A stretch of DNA of 42,227 nucleotides from NCBI GenBank assembly GCA_021738625.1, contig JAIPBS010000035.1:1-42227 (forward strand), given 5' to 3'. The stretch comes from Bacteroidales bacterium. Lineage in GTDB: Bacteria > Bacteroidota > Bacteroidia > Bacteroidales > JAIOZK01. Positions within the stretch are counted from its first letter, which is position 1, and each line of letters begins with the position of its first letter. A model generated the notes under the pieces. That model saw only the letters and a list, made by a program, of their open reading frames with translations. It made no database searches and was not told where the DNA came from. Position numbers and translations under genes: made by a program. Positions 31,514-41,209 of the stretch are shown here, piece by piece.

Positions 31514-32656
31514 TTGAGGATTGCAGTCAACACACGTTTGCTGGTAAAGGACAAGCTTGAGGGCATCGGGTGGTTCACCTATGAAAACCTGAAACGGATC
31601 ACCCGCGAAAACCGGGATGTTGAATTTTATTTTTTTTTCGATCGCAAACATGATCCCGCCTTTATCTTTTCCGACAATATTACTCCAATTGAACTGTTTC
31701 CGCAAGCCAGGCATCCATTTTTATATTATTTGTGGTTTGAATATTCCGTTCCTGCAGCCCTTAAAAAGATCAAACCGGATGTATTTCTTTCGCCTGACGG
31801 ATACCTCTCCCTGAAAACCAAAACACCTTCCATCACCATTTTCCATGATCTCAATTTCGAGCATTACCCCGAAGACCTGCCTTATTGGGAACGAAAATAT
31901 TACAGGCGGTTTTTCCCTCGTTATGCGCACAAAGCCAGACGCATTGCAACCGTATCCGAATACTCAAAAGAAGACATCGGCAACAAGTATAATATATCTC
32001 CCGATAAAATTGATGTGGTGTACAATGGCGGCAACGAATCCTTTGTACCGCTCGAACAGGGGGAGATACAAGCCGTAAGAAACAAGCTGGCGGAAGGGAA
32101 TCCGTACTTTGTTTTTATCGGCGCATTGCATCCGCGCAAAAACCTCGTGAACCTGTTCAAAGCTTTTGACCGTTTTCGCATGCAAAACAATGCCAGGGTA
32201 AAGCTCGTTGTTGTGGGTGAAAAAAAATGGTGGACGGCTTCCATACGCCATGCGTATGAAAGCATGCAGCACAAAGAAGAAGTAATATTTACGGGCCGGC
32301 TAAGTGCAAGCAGGCTTCATGAGGTACTCGCCTCTGCGCTGGCCCTGGCCTATGTCAGTTATTTTGAAGGCTTCGGCATCCCCATCGTGGAAGCCTACCG
32401 TTGTAAGGTACCTGTGATCACCTCAAAGGTAACTTCCATGCCCGAGGTGGCCGGTGAGGGCGCCCTGCTGGTCGACCCCTTTGAAGTTGAAGATATCTCA
32501 AATGCATTGCAGCGAATGTATGCTGAGGAAAATACAAGAAAAGAGCTGATCGCAAAAGGCTGGAAAATAAAAGACCGCTTCACCTGGGATAAATCGGCGG
32601 AACGATTGTGGAAAACCATTATGAAAGTTATAAATAAAGAAAAAAACAATCTATGA
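31514..32656 (+). CDS. Glycosyltransferase family 4 protein (TTG start)
   Basis: 380 residues. The start is TTG at 31514: an in-frame TAA lies five codons upstream (31499), and the N-terminus (M)[20 protein letters not shown] is the usual beginning of this GT4 group. It has a GT-B fold: the N-terminal domain with '[19 protein letters not shown]' and '[20 protein letters not shown]', and the C-terminal nucleotide-sugar domain with '[20 protein letters not shown]' and the E-x7-E motif '[15 protein letters not shown]'. It is a retaining transferase, probably acting on the same surface polysaccharide as the divergent flippase and Wzz genes. Its stop overlaps the purD start. Confidence 0.9.
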   Translation: MRIAVNTRLLVKDKLEGIGWFTYENLKRITRENRDVEFYFFFDRKHDPAFIFSDNITPIELFPQARHPFLYYLWFEYSVPAALKKIKPDVFLSPDGYLSLKTKTPSITIFHDLNFEHYPEDLPYWERKYYRRFFPRYAHKARRIATVSEYSKEDIGNKYNISPDKIDVVYNGGNESFVPLEQGEIQAVRNKLAEGNPYFVFIGALHPRKNLVNLFKAFDRFRMQNNARVKLVVVGEKKWWTASIRHAYESMQHKEEVIFTGRLSASRLHEVLASALALAYVSYFEGFGIPIVEAYRCKVPVITSKVTSMPEVAGEGALLVDPFEVEDISNALQRMYAEENTRKELIAKGWKIKDRFTWDKSAERLWKTIMKVINKEKNNL

Positions 32657-33948
32657 TGAATGTATTGATACTCGGATCGGGTGGCAGGGAACATGCCCTG
32701 GCCTGGAAAATAGCACAAAGCCCTGAATTGAACAACTTATATATCGCTCCCGGAAATGCAGGTACTGCCCTGGCCGGTGAGAATATCCATTTATCGGTTA
32801 CCGATTTTGAAGGGATTTACAACTTCATCAAAGAAAAGGTCATAGGTATGCTTATCGTTGGCCCCGAAGCGCCCCTGGTAGAAGGCATTACCGATTACAT
32901 GAAAGCCAAGCTTGATATGCAGCATCTGATCATTATAGGACCCGACAAGAACGGGGCGATGATAGAAGGAAGCAAGGATTTTGCAAAGATATTTATGGAA
33001 AAATACGGCATCCCCACCGCCATACATAAAACTTTTGAGAAAGATCAGCTGGATCAGGCCATTGATTACCTGGAGAAAATCAGTCCTCCATACGTACTTA
33101 AAGCAGATGGACTTGCAGCCGGAAAGGGTGTCATCATTTGCAACAGCTTCGACCAGGCAAGCAAAGAGCTGAAAGAAATGCTGACAGAAGAAAAATTCGG
33201 GAAGGCTTCTTCAAAAGTGTTGATCGAAGAATTTATGGAAGGCATCGAATTATCTGCTTTCGTGCTAACCGACGGTAATTCCTATACCATCCTTCCCAGC
33301 GCTAAAGATTATAAAAGAATTGGCGAAGGAGATACCGGCCTGAACACGGGCGGAATGGGCTCCATCTCACCGGTTCCTTTTGCAGATGAGGAATTTATGA
33401 GGAAAGTTGAAAGCCGTATCATCCGGCCAACCGTTGAGGGGTTAAAGCAGGAAAACATCCGGTATAAAGGGTTTATCTTCTTTGGTTTGATCAAACGCGG
33501 CAACGATCCTTATGTGATCGAATACAATGTGAGAATGGGAGACCCGGAAGCCGAATCGGTTATTCCGCGTATCAAATCCGACTTACTGGAAATGTTCATT
33601 GCCGCTGGAAGGGAGCAACTCGATCAATACAATATCGAACTGGACGAACGCTTCACAGCCGCTATTATGCTGGTTTCGGGCGGCTATCCCGAAAAGTATG
33701 AAAAGGGGAAACCCATCGGCGGGCTTGATGCGGTTGAAGACGGACTGATCTTTTATGCCGGCGCTCAAAGACAGGCCGGAACCAACGAGATCGTTACCAG
33801 CGGGGGACGGGTTTTGGCAGTGACCTCTTTCGGCCGCGATCTGGAAGAAAGCCTAAGAAAATCTTATGCTGGGGCTGCTAAAATTGATTTCCATAAGATG
33901 TATTACAGGAAAGATCTGGGAAAAGACCTGATGCAATACAACAACTAA
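32653..33948 (+). CDS. purD: Phosphoribosylamine-glycine ligase
   Basis: 431 residues (ATG at 32653; a second ATG follows at once). It catalyses the second step of purine synthesis. The N-terminal '[20 protein letters not shown]' is diagnostic. ATP-grasp features: '[19 protein letters not shown]', '[20 protein letters not shown]', '[17 protein letters not shown]' and '[20 protein letters not shown]'. The start overlaps the stop of the glycosyltransferase (ATGATGA), so translation is coupled although the pathways are unrelated. Confidence 0.97.
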   Translation: MMNVLILGSGGREHALAWKIAQSPELNNLYIAPGNAGTALAGENIHLSVTDFEGIYNFIKEKVIGMLIVGPEAPLVEGITDYMKAKLDMQHLIIIGPDKNGAMIEGSKDFAKIFMEKYGIPTAIHKTFEKDQLDQAIDYLEKISPPYVLKADGLAAGKGVIICNSFDQASKELKEMLTEEKFGKASSKVLIEEFMEGIELSAFVLTDGNSYTILPSAKDYKRIGEGDTGLNTGGMGSISPVPFADEEFMRKVESRIIRPTVEGLKQENIRYKGFIFFGLIKRGNDPYVIEYNVRMGDPEAESVIPRIKSDLLEMFIAAGREQLDQYNIELDERFTAAIMLVSGGYPEKYEKGKPIGGLDAVEDGLIFYAGAQRQAGTNEIVTSGGRVLAVTSFGRDLEESLRKSYAGAAKIDFHKMYYRKDLGKDLMQYNN

Positions 33949-33955
33949 AACGCCT

Positions 33956-34951
33956 ATGCTGATCCGGTTCTTCCGTTCAAGTTACCTGGGCCAGTACCTG
34001 GCATTGTTTTTTTTGACAGCAGCCATCGGACTGCCGCATTTTTTCGTATACCCGGATGCACCCGAAAACATACCGGCGGTTCCGCTATATTCGTTTCTAA
34101 GCATGTGGGCCACCGAACCCAGCATTTGGATCCCCCTGCTTTCACTGATTCTTTTGTATGTGGAGGCTTTGCTGTTAAATCAGTTCCTGGCAGACCACAA
34201 CCTGATCCCCAAAAATTCGCTACTGGGCGGATTTACCTATATCATCCTGATGAGCGGGATGGACGGCATTTACAGCTTACATCCCATGCTCTTCGTGAAC
34301 ATGCTTCTCATTTTATTGCTGAACCTGAGTCTTCACCTCTACCAAAGTAAAAACAGCTTTAACAATGTTTTTATGGCAGGTTTTCTCATTGCACTGATCT
34401 CCCTCCTTTTCAATCATGGTATTTATCTGTTGCTGCTCTTTGCCACCATCCTTATACTGATGCGGGCACTGAACTGGAGAGAATGGCTCATCAGCGTCGC
34501 CGGCTTCGCCATCCCTGTCGTATACGCCATTGCATTTTACTATCTGACCGATCGGCTCGAACTGCTCAGACTGATCGATTGGGGTTATGTTCGTTTGGCA
34601 TTTACCTTGCCGGCATATGATACCGTCAGCTGGATCCATTACGGACTGATCATATTTGTTCTGTTGATCACCTCCAGCCATGTCATAAGCAAATTGTTTG
34701 TCAAAAACATAGATATCAGAAAAAAAACCACAGCTGTATTTTACTTTTTCACGGTTCTTTTCCTGATCTTTCTCTTCAGCCACTCTGAAAATAAATCCAT
34801 TGCGCTGATCATGCTTCCGGTAGCTGTTTTGATAAGTATTTACATTTCACAACTGAAACGGCTGTGGTTTTACCAACTGATTTTTTTACTTTTGCTGCTT
34901 CTGGATATCTATCAGAATTATGCTGGGGTCTGGATACGGGAGTTGAACTGA
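33956..34951 (+). CDS. Multi-pass inner-membrane protein (possibly DUF6427)
   Basis: 331 residues with about 9 hydrophobic segments and short loops, beginning MLIRFFRSSYLGQYLALFFL. Its pattern and its place beside purine or RNase HII genes recall the Bacteroidota family DUF6427, but that assignment is from memory and untested. No enzyme motif is seen. It starts 7 bases after purD and ends 2 bases before rnhB, so it belongs to the same operon. Confidence 0.6.
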   Translation: MLIRFFRSSYLGQYLALFFLTAAIGLPHFFVYPDAPENIPAVPLYSFLSMWATEPSIWIPLLSLILLYVEALLLNQFLADHNLIPKNSLLGGFTYIILMSGMDGIYSLHPMLFVNMLLILLLNLSLHLYQSKNSFNNVFMAGFLIALISLLFNHGIYLLLLFATILILMRALNWREWLISVAGFAIPVVYAIAFYYLTDRLELLRLIDWGYVRLAFTLPAYDTVSWIHYGLIIFVLLITSSHVISKLFVKNIDIRKKTTAVFYFFTVLFLIFLFSHSENKSIALIMLPVAVLISIYISQLKRLWFYQLIFLLLLLLDIYQNYAGVWIRELN

Positions 34952-34953
34952 TT

Positions 34954-35562
34954 ATGCTAAAAAAATATTACAGTAAAAACACTATTGAAGCAGGTATAGA
35001 TGAGGCCGGCCGGGGTTGCCTGGCAGGTCCCGTTGTGGCTGCTGCAGTTATCCTGCCCCCGCGCTTCAGAAATAAAACGCTGAACGACAGCAAGCTTTTG
35101 TTGCCCGAACAACGCGATGAGCTTAGGCTGGTCATTGAAAAAAAGGCTTTGGCCTGGTCGGTAGCCTTCGTTGATAACAAAAGAATAGATGAGGTAAACA
35201 TCCTCAATGCAACCATGGAAGCCATGCATGCTGCCGTTACCGGCCTGAAGTTGTTACCCGGCTTGTTGCTTGTCGACGGCAATTATTTTATTGAGTATCC
35301 GAACATCAAACATCAATGCATCATCAAGGGAGACGCCAGTTATTATTCAATTGCAGCAGCTTCCGTCCTGGCAAAAACACACAGGGATGAATACATGAGC
35401 AATTTGCACAATGAATTTCCCGACTACCTGTGGCACAAAAACAAAGGATACGGTACTCCCGAACATCGGGACGCCATTGTTAAGGTTGGCTATACCACTT
35501 ACCACAGAAGAAGCTTTAAAATCAACGGGCAATACAGCCTGGAATTTATGGAAATACAATAA
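34954..35562 (+). CDS. rnhB: Ribonuclease HII
   Basis: 202 residues from the ATG at 34954; the open frame upstream overlaps the membrane protein gene and is not homologous. It removes RNA from RNA-DNA hybrids. Catalytic DEDD residues are seen in 'EAGIDEAGRGCLAGPVVAAA' (Asp, Glu), 'LLLVDGNYF' (Asp) and 'KGDASYYSIAAASVLAKTHRD' (Asp). 'LNDSKLL' is also conserved. Length is normal. Confidence 0.96.
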   Translation: MLKKYYSKNTIEAGIDEAGRGCLAGPVVAAAVILPPRFRNKTLNDSKLLLPEQRDELRLVIEKKALAWSVAFVDNKRIDEVNILNATMEAMHAAVTGLKLLPGLLLVDGNYFIEYPNIKHQCIIKGDASYYSIAAASVLAKTHRDEYMSNLHNEFPDYLWHKNKGYGTPEHRDAIVKVGYTTYHRRSFKINGQYSLEFMEIQ

Positions 35563-35565
35563 CAA

Positions 35566-35583
35566 TTAACATCCGGCTGTTAA
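35566..35583 (+). terminator. Possible intrinsic terminator after rnhB
   Basis: TTAACA-TCCGGC-TGTTAA stem-loop immediately after the rnhB stop, followed by TTTATTC. The stem is short and AT-rich. Confidence 0.45.
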
Positions 35584-35625
35584 TTTATTCAACCGACTGC
35601 ATCTTTTTTCAGCATTCAATTGTTA

Positions 35626-35633
35626 TAACTTTG
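35626..35633 (+). promoter_or_regulatory. Putative -7 box for the DUF3352-like gene
   Basis: TAACTTTG matches TAnnTTTG, 22 bases upstream of the ATG at 35656. Confidence 0.5.
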
Positions 35634-35655
35634 ACCCAAAAGCGCCCATGATGAT

Positions 35656-38388
35656 ATGACCGAAAAAAAAATCAAAATATCGTACTATCTTTTCATTGTC
35701 ATTTTTATAATCTTTATCCTGATCGGCTACCTGCTATATGAGAAACTTTTCAACAAACCCGCACACGCCCTGGATGTGATCCCCGAAAACTCACTCTTTG
35801 TTGCGGAAATCACCAATATGCACGGCCTGATTGACGACTTTAACCACAACAATGAAATGTGGACCGCGCTTGCAGGACTTGAAACTTTCAGTGAAATAAA
35901 TTCATTGCTGTATGCTTACGATTCTTCTATCCTGAAAGATCACACGAGCAAGGAATTGATCGGCAAAAGCAAATTGTATATTGCCATTCTTCCTACTGCA
36001 GGCGACTCAGCTGCTACCATATACCTTGCCGAAAAACAGGGCCGCTTTAAACCGGGTCAAATAGAAAACCTGATCAACCGGCTTTATGGTGCCGGGACTC
36101 AAACCGTCGAAAATATTTTCAGGGACATTCATCTGCAAAAAGTTGATCCGGGAGAGGGCCTCACCCCCTGGTATTTTACCATCGACAACGGCCTTTTGAT
36201 CGCCGGGACAAAGCCGGAAGGTATTGCAGAGATATTGGAAAAACCTGACGGCAACAGGCTCTCTGACAATCCGCATTTCAACAGGCTAAAGAAAACAGCC
36301 GGCAAAAAGGTGTATGCCCACATCTACCTTAATCTTTTAAATCCCCGGCAGCTTCTCACTCGGGGAATAAACAGGGAAAAGAATGCATTTGCCAAAAATC
36401 TGAAAAATTTTGCCCAATGGTGCGAACTGGACCTGATCATAAAACCCGACGAAATCCTGTTGAATGGATATACAACCGTTTCGGACTCCAATATGCAGTT
36501 TCTTAAAACATTCGGCGATCAGGATGTCTCGAAAATTGGAATGACGGACATTTTGCCCTTCAACACGAATTTATTGCTTTGGTTCGGATACAAAGATTTT
36601 CGGATTGCCTATAACGCGAGAGAAGCATACCTTCGAGAAAACGGACGATTCAATTCCCATTACAACAAGGTTTCCAACCTCAACAACAAATATCCCGTAA
36701 ACGTTGAAAAGCACCTGCTCAGCTGGGTCGGGAGCGAGGCCGCCCTGGTTTCCCTGGCCGTGATCGACGAAGAAATGAAAGAAAGAAGCTATGCCGTGAT
36801 CAGGGCCAACAACCCGGTAAGAGCCAATCAGCTGCTGACGGAAATGGTGCACAACATCCGCGGAGGTTCCATCATCGGAAGATATAAAGAGCACCTCATC
36901 AAGAAAATCAATCTTCAGGATATGATCCCCATGATTTTCGGGCAGGCTTTCAAGCTGATCGAAAACAGCTACTTTACCATCATCAACGATTATATCGTTT
37001 TTGCCAACAGTGCCAATGCCCTGCATGAATTCATAAATACGTACCTGAGCGGCAAAACCCTGATCGACAACGCGAATTACAAGGAGTTCAGCGACAACAT
37101 TCATGAAGAGGCCAATCTTTATTTGTATTATAATTTACGGAATTCTTTGCTCACTTTCGAGGATTATTTTTCGGAACCGCTATATGATTTCATGCATGAA
37201 CATCAAAACACCCTGCGAGATTTCCAGGCCATCGGCATACAGTTCAGCCTGACCGGTAATATGTTTTACACCAATATGTATTTGCGCTACAACGCCGCCT
37301 ACAAGGAGGAAAGCCGCGCCATATGGAAAACCTCACTCGAAGCCGAAGTGAGCGGCAAGCCCTGCCTGTTGAAAGACCATACCGACAATGAATATAACAT
37401 CCTTGTAGCCGACGAGCTGAACCAGCTCTATCTGATCGATAACAACGGAAACATCCTCTGGAAAAAACAAGTGGATGGAAAAATCCTCAGCGATATTTAT
37501 CCGGTTGATTATTACAGGAACAGGAAAATTCAATACCTTTTCAATACCGAAAACAAAATTTACCTGCTCGACCTGCTGGGCCGCGACGTGGAAAACTACC
37601 CCGTCCAACTCGGGACCAAGGCGACAAATGGCCTGGCTTTGTTCGACTATGTGAACGATAAAGATTACAGGGTGGTTTTTGCTGCTGAAAACAACCGCAT
37701 CTACAATTATGATATAGAAGGAAATGCCGTTGACGGATGGGAAAAACCCAGAACCAAAGATCGTGTTTCGGTACCCTTGCAGCACATCGTTTCGCATAAC
37801 AAAGATTACATCATCATCGCCCAGGACAACGGCAAGGTAAAGATCACCGACCGCCGCGGGGACGACCGCATCAAAATCAGGGAAGATTTCAAAAATGCCC
37901 TGCATTCGGCCTTTTACGAAAACCACACCAACAACAAAGGCGTACTGCTCACTACCGATGAAAACGGTCATCTCACCTACATCAAAACAAACGGCCGCAC
38001 CGATGAAACCGTTTTCAGCGGGTTTAGCCCGGATCACTTTTTCTTATATGAAGACCTTGACAAGGACGGGGCGGAGGATTTTATCTACCTCGACGGCAAC
38101 CATCTTTCGGTTTACGATCGCTTTAAAAACCTGATGTTCGAGTACAGTTTTGAACATGGGATCGACATTGCACCGATGGTCTTTCCCGCCTCCTATCGGG
38201 AGAATCTGCTGGGAATTACAAGCAGCTCCGGCAACAGGATCTATCTCTTCGATGGGCAGGGCAAACAGATATTTTCGACAGGCATGGTGGGCGAAACCCC
38301 CTTTGCCGTCGGCAGCCTGAACAACAACAAAGACCTGAACCTGGTGGTGGGTTCCGGGGAGATCGTTTACAATTACCTGCTGAAGTAA
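35656..38388 (+). CDS. Large membrane-anchored DUF3352-like protein with C-terminal beta-propeller-like region
   Basis: 910 residues. A short cytoplasmic start and one membrane helix (~10-30, 'YYLFIVIFIIFILIGYLLY') suggest an anchored protein facing the periplasm. Residues ~35-560 resemble DUF3352 ('ALDVIPENSLFVAEITNMHG', 'GLLIAGTKPEGIAEILEKP'), a family without known function. Residues ~570-910 show repeating 'YNILVADELNQLYLIDNNGN', 'YNYDIEGNAVDGWEKP' and 'HLSVYDRFKNLMFEY' units, as in PQQ/WD-type propellers. The two halves may bind a partner or sense envelope state; no catalytic motif is seen. Confidence 0.65.
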   Translation: MTEKKIKISYYLFIVIFIIFILIGYLLYEKLFNKPAHALDVIPENSLFVAEITNMHGLIDDFNHNNEMWTALAGLETFSEINSLLYAYDSSILKDHTSKELIGKSKLYIAILPTAGDSAATIYLAEKQGRFKPGQIENLINRLYGAGTQTVENIFRDIHLQKVDPGEGLTPWYFTIDNGLLIAGTKPEGIAEILEKPDGNRLSDNPHFNRLKKTAGKKVYAHIYLNLLNPRQLLTRGINREKNAFAKNLKNFAQWCELDLIIKPDEILLNGYTTVSDSNMQFLKTFGDQDVSKIGMTDILPFNTNLLLWFGYKDFRIAYNAREAYLRENGRFNSHYNKVSNLNNKYPVNVEKHLLSWVGSEAALVSLAVIDEEMKERSYAVIRANNPVRANQLLTEMVHNIRGGSIIGRYKEHLIKKINLQDMIPMIFGQAFKLIENSYFTIINDYIVFANSANALHEFINTYLSGKTLIDNANYKEFSDNIHEEANLYLYYNLRNSLLTFEDYFSEPLYDFMHEHQNTLRDFQAIGIQFSLTGNMFYTNMYLRYNAAYKEESRAIWKTSLEAEVSGKPCLLKDHTDNEYNILVADELNQLYLIDNNGNILWKKQVDGKILSDIYPVDYYRNRKIQYLFNTENKIYLLDLLGRDVENYPVQLGTKATNGLALFDYVNDKDYRVVFAAENNRIYNYDIEGNAVDGWEKPRTKDRVSVPLQHIVSHNKDYIIIAQDNGKVKITDRRGDDRIKIREDFKNALHSAFYENHTNNKGVLLTTDENGHLTYIKTNGRTDETVFSGFSPDHFFLYEDLDKDGAEDFIYLDGNHLSVYDRFKNLMFEYSFEHGIDIAPMVFPASYRENLLGITSSSGNRIYLFDGQGKQIFSTGMVGETPFAVGSLNNNKDLNLVVGSGEIVYNYLLK

Positions 38389-38493
38389 AACTTTAACCGC
38401 AAGGCACGCAGAAAGAAATCAAATCATAAAGTACAACTTCGCGGCCTTTGCCTAAAACATTGTCTTTTCGGTGAAACACTCCAACGGGAGAAA

Positions 38494-38509
38494 AGCGGCT
38501 AAAGCCGCT
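38494..38509. repeat. REP-like hairpin, copy of that at 3866-3881
   Basis: AGCGGC-TAAA-GCCGCT, preceded by the same GGAGAAA. It lies 105 bases after the DUF3352-like gene. The accompanying CCCACGGA hairpin of the other locus is absent. Confidence 0.65.
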
Positions 38510-38553
38510 AACAGGCAACATCTTAACCTCAACCCTAATCTCATAATTAGAAA

Positions 38554-38617
38554 GTGAACCGATCAATTGAATGGCCCTTTGATCGAAATACCCACTGTGG
38601 ACTATTGATCGGGTCAC
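38554..38617. repeat. 64-bp palindromic element, copy 2
   Basis: Starts GTGAACCGATCAATTG and ends CTATTGATCGGGTCAC. It has the same length and end sequences as the copy at 14516-14579, while the centre differs at many positions. Conservation of the ends over a variable centre is what a transposable or structured unit would show. Confidence 0.75.
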
Positions 38618-38637
38618 TGGCCAACCACCGTGCAACA

Positions 38638-38690
38638 GTCCAATCACAACCAATTACAATTAATTACCATCAATTACTATCAATTACCAC
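38638..38690. repeat. Imperfect tandem repeat of a CAATTAC-type unit
   Basis: Five to six degenerate units (caattaca, aattaccatc, caattactat, caattaccac). It is simple sequence without visible coding function. Confidence 0.6.
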
Positions 38691-38772
38691 CAGCGACGAA
38701 CACGGATTTCAAACTTTCCGGTCTTTATTAGATTAAAAAAACTTTAGTCATTCCATGACTTGTGGCCTTCAT

Positions 38773-38851
38773 GAGAATCATTACTTCCCATCACACATCC
38801 GCTGACCTCCTAAAGGAAAAATCATCGCTGGTTATGCGATGGCCGATTCTC
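38773..38851. repeat. 79-bp palindromic structure in the intergenic island
   Basis: GAGAATC (38773-38779) pairs with GATTCTC (38845-38851). Inside, CATCGC (38823-38828) pairs with GCGATG (38836-38841). Not coding in any frame that looks real. Confidence 0.55.
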
Positions 38852-38867
38852 TTATGAATTTTTGTAT

Positions 38868-38891
38868 TAACTTTTTCTTGATAAAAAGTTA
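38868..38891. repeat. Hairpin TAACTTTTT-cttgat-AAAAAGTTA
   Basis: A perfect 9-bp stem with a 6-base loop. It could act as a terminator-like structure or be a piece of a repeated element. Confidence 0.55.
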
Positions 38892-38960
38892 CAATCTCGC
38901 CTTAGACGAGACAAGGCTGCCATAATTTTAAAACAAAAGCTACGGATTCATTTCATTCCC

Positions 38961-39034
38961 GCAATCCAAGATGACCCAATGACAGCATTGGTATTTCATA
39001 GTATATTTCACTGCTTTGGGTCATTGCGGATTGC
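38961..39034. repeat. 74-bp imperfect palindrome
   Basis: GCAATCC (38961-38967) pairs with GGATTGC (39028-39034). ATGACCCAA (38971-) pairs with TTGGGTCAT (ending 39024), and AGCA with TGCT further in. The size and long arms suggest a MITE-like unit unrelated to the 195-bp family. Confidence 0.6.
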
Positions 39035-39103
39035 TTACCCACAAGGCCAACACGAGAAATGCCTCCTTGTCCGCCTTAGGCGGATTTTAGAAGGCCGTTG
39101 CCC

Positions 39104-39219
39104 CCTTGATTAAACCCAGGTGGTATTTCCCAGCATACATGCTTGTTAGAACGGTGCGTTGGCCCGAACAAACAAAGGGCCGGCGCTGGCAGGGGACTGT
39201 GAAGGCAATGAGATCAAGG
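39104..39219 (+). ncRNA. Candidate structured RNA (or relic of a mobile element's RNA)
   Basis: A 116-base segment closed by CCTTGAT (39104-39110) / ATCAAGG (39213-39219). It encloses AGCAT-ac-ATGCT (39132-39143) and a two-part GC-rich stem: GTGC (39154-39157) with GCGC (39183-39186), and GGCCC (39161-39165) with GGGCC (39177-39181). A hairpin CCGCC-tta-GGCGG plus TTTT precedes it (39071-39088). No transposase or coding frame is near. The strand is a guess. I do not recognise an RNA family. Confidence 0.35.
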
Positions 39220-39300
39220 TTAATGTCCTGTGCGATATATTTCATCCAAAAAATCAGAAATAAGTATTCTCAGTCCCGCGGGTTGAAGCGTTCGTTTGTT

Positions 39301-39343
39301 CTTGATCTTTGGTTCTTTGTACATCAAGACAAAGAACATCAAG
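39301..39343. repeat. Hairpin CTTGAT..GTTCTTTGT / ACAAAGAAC-ATCAAG
   Basis: Two stacked stems: CTTGAT (39301-39306) with ATCAAG (39338-39343), and GTTCTTTGT (39312-39320) with ACAAAGAAC (39329-39337). The right half (caagacaaagaacatca) recurs near 8191-8207. The rest of the gap (39344-39482) shows no gene. Confidence 0.55.
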
Positions 39344-39482
39344 TAAGCAATTCAGCACAAGGCCATTCCCCAAAAGCAGTTAAAGCAAAGCACGCAAAAA
39401 ATATAAACCAAACAACTTAGCGTAATTCTTTGCGGTTAAGCAATTCAATCCTTATCCAACAAAACAGCTCTTGTCGAAAAAC

Positions 39483-41093
39483 CTACTTTTCCCTCCTCAG
39501 ATTTTTCTTTCCCGGTGTGATGGTGGCCTTCACCCCGCTATACAAACTCTTCCACAAAAAGTTGATGGCACTCTTTTCCATATCGCGTTCAAAATACATC
39601 TCGGCGATCAGGGGTTTTTTGTTGCCCACCGGATTGTTCGACCTCAATAACCTGTTCATCACAAAAGAATAAAACTTCTTCTCATCACCCTGCTTTTCGT
39701 TTTCTTTCTCCATAACAGTGATATTCAGGTCATGATATAAAAAGGTGGCTTCCCCTGATGAGTGAACATTGTTCGCGCTCCCTTCAAAAACCAGCTTGTC
39801 GATGGTACCCGAATTGATGCGCGCGTTTTGGTTGGGTGTAAGGATAGTATTCAGTTTGGCCATTTCAAAAGGCGGATCCAACGAGCCTGAAAAAAAGAAA
39901 GTATCGGCGGGATGATATATCGGGATGTAAACGCGAACCTTCGCCAGGGCGCTTCCCATCAGCGTTCCCGTGGCAAAAAGAGAAACCCGGTTCGCAACGC
40001 CGAAAAAGCCCGGGTCGTTGTTGATATTGACAAACAACATGTTCATGGGGTCGAACTCAACATAACCGGCTTCTTCCGCATATGGCACATGTTCCGAATA
40101 TTTCAGGTAAAGTTGATCCATTTGCAGGGTATCGAGCAGCAACTTGAAAGGGATTTTTCGCAGGGCTTGCTGGGGCAACAAAGGCCGGTGGCCCTCGGGA
40201 CGAGCGATCTGTTTGTTCCTGAAAATATCGGCCCGAAGTTTCCCGGTGCTTATTTTCTCCACCTCCACCCTACCTTCCTTTATCATTTTTTTGATGTTGA
40301 ATTTCCTGATATTCACATCAGGGATACTAATATCAAAGCGATCGGTTTGATAGCCCAGCCTTTCCGAAAAGGAATATTTTTCATACTGCGGTTCTATCCT
40401 GATATCTTTTGCACTTATGGTTGAATCCTTGTGGTTCAGTTTCATGGTTCCCCCGCTGATCAGGTACATGCCGTTGCCTGTCTTGTGGCTGAATTCCCGG
40501 ATATCGATCTCATAATCCTTATACAAACTGTCGACATCGAATGCTTCATGCAGATTGGCGAAAACATCCTCGAAGGTAAAGTCGATGCCCTGCAGTTTAA
40601 GCAGCTCCATATTTTTCTTTTCCAGCACGAGCCGGCCTTCTTCACAGCTCAATTTGCTGATCCGGATACTTTTTAATCTGCCCGCCCGGGTCGTATCCTG
40701 TTCCTGAGATTTGAATTCCACCTTTCCATTCAATCTGATCTCGGGATCGATCAACACAAAATGTTCGATCAGCAATTTGTTGTTGACGATCAAATCGCTG
40801 TAGTGCACACCGTCGATCCTGATTCTGCCTGCATAAACGTCCAGCCGGTCGGTTTGGGTGGTGGTATCGGTAATGAATTTTACATCTTTCAGGATGACCT
40901 CCCTGCTCAGCAGGTTCACATTCACCCGCCCGATTGAAATCACATAATCCGACAATTGCGTTTTTTCGATGACCTCATTGATCTTATCCCTGATCTTGTT
41001 GGAAGCGATGCGGTTCACGATCACATAAGCGATGATCAGAACAACAATCACGGAAAGCAGTATGATCAGTATTTTTTTGTTTTTTTTATTCAT
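39483..41093 (-). CDS. AsmA-like / DUF748-like envelope protein
   Basis: 536 residues. An N-terminal membrane helix (~8-28, 'ILIILLSVIVVLIIAYVIV') is followed by a mostly beta-strand periplasmic region with AsmA-family features. These include an early 'IGRVNVNLLSREVILKDVKF' segment, repeated short 'I.ID.V..S.L' strands, and a late 'FFFSGSLDPPFEMAKLNTIL' / 'INSGTIDKLVFEGSANN' region seen in DUF748 proteins. AsmA/TamB-type proteins are linked to phospholipid or protein traffic to the outer membrane. The family assignment is moderate and comes from the pattern only. Confidence 0.6.
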   Translation of the reverse strand: MNKKNKKILIILLSVIVVLIIAYVIVNRIASNKIRDKINEVIEKTQLSDYVISIGRVNVNLLSREVILKDVKFITDTTTQTDRLDVYAGRIRIDGVHYSDLIVNNKLLIEHFVLIDPEIRLNGKVEFKSQEQDTTRAGRLKSIRISKLSCEEGRLVLEKKNMELLKLQGIDFTFEDVFANLHEAFDVDSLYKDYEIDIREFSHKTGNGMYLISGGTMKLNHKDSTISAKDIRIEPQYEKYSFSERLGYQTDRFDISIPDVNIRKFNIKKMIKEGRVEVEKISTGKLRADIFRNKQIARPEGHRPLLPQQALRKIPFKLLLDTLQMDQLYLKYSEHVPYAEEAGYVEFDPMNMLFVNINNDPGFFGVANRVSLFATGTLMGSALAKVRVYIPIYHPADTFFFSGSLDPPFEMAKLNTILTPNQNARINSGTIDKLVFEGSANNVHSSGEATFLYHDLNITVMEKENEKQGDEKKFYSFVMNRLLRSNNPVGNKKPLIAEMYFERDMEKSAINFLWKSLYSGVKATITPGKKNLRREK

Positions 41094-41179
41094 GGATATT
41101 CCTATTTGAAACGTACGGCAAGTTACTGATTTTTTTCATTATGCAGCCCTAAGGCCCCGGGCCGCGCAAGCAAAAATAC

Positions 41180-41209
41180 TTGCAATCAAGGGATTGTTTT
41201 GTATATTTG
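41180..41209 (+). promoter_or_regulatory. Promoter match upstream of the DUF1566-like gene
   Basis: TTG (41180-41182), 19 bases, then TATATTTG (41202-41209) match the Bacteroidota consensus. The leader to the ATG at 41413 would be about 200 bases. Apart from this the 41094-41412 gap shows no gene. Confidence 0.5.

Noticed and set aside
37333..38037. 234-codon open frame on the minus strand
   Set aside because: Antisense to the propeller-like region of the DUF3352-like gene, no recognisable domain.
39106..39420. 104-codon open frame in the palindrome island
   Set aside because: Covers the structured RNA candidate and hairpins, with low-complexity product and no family resemblance.
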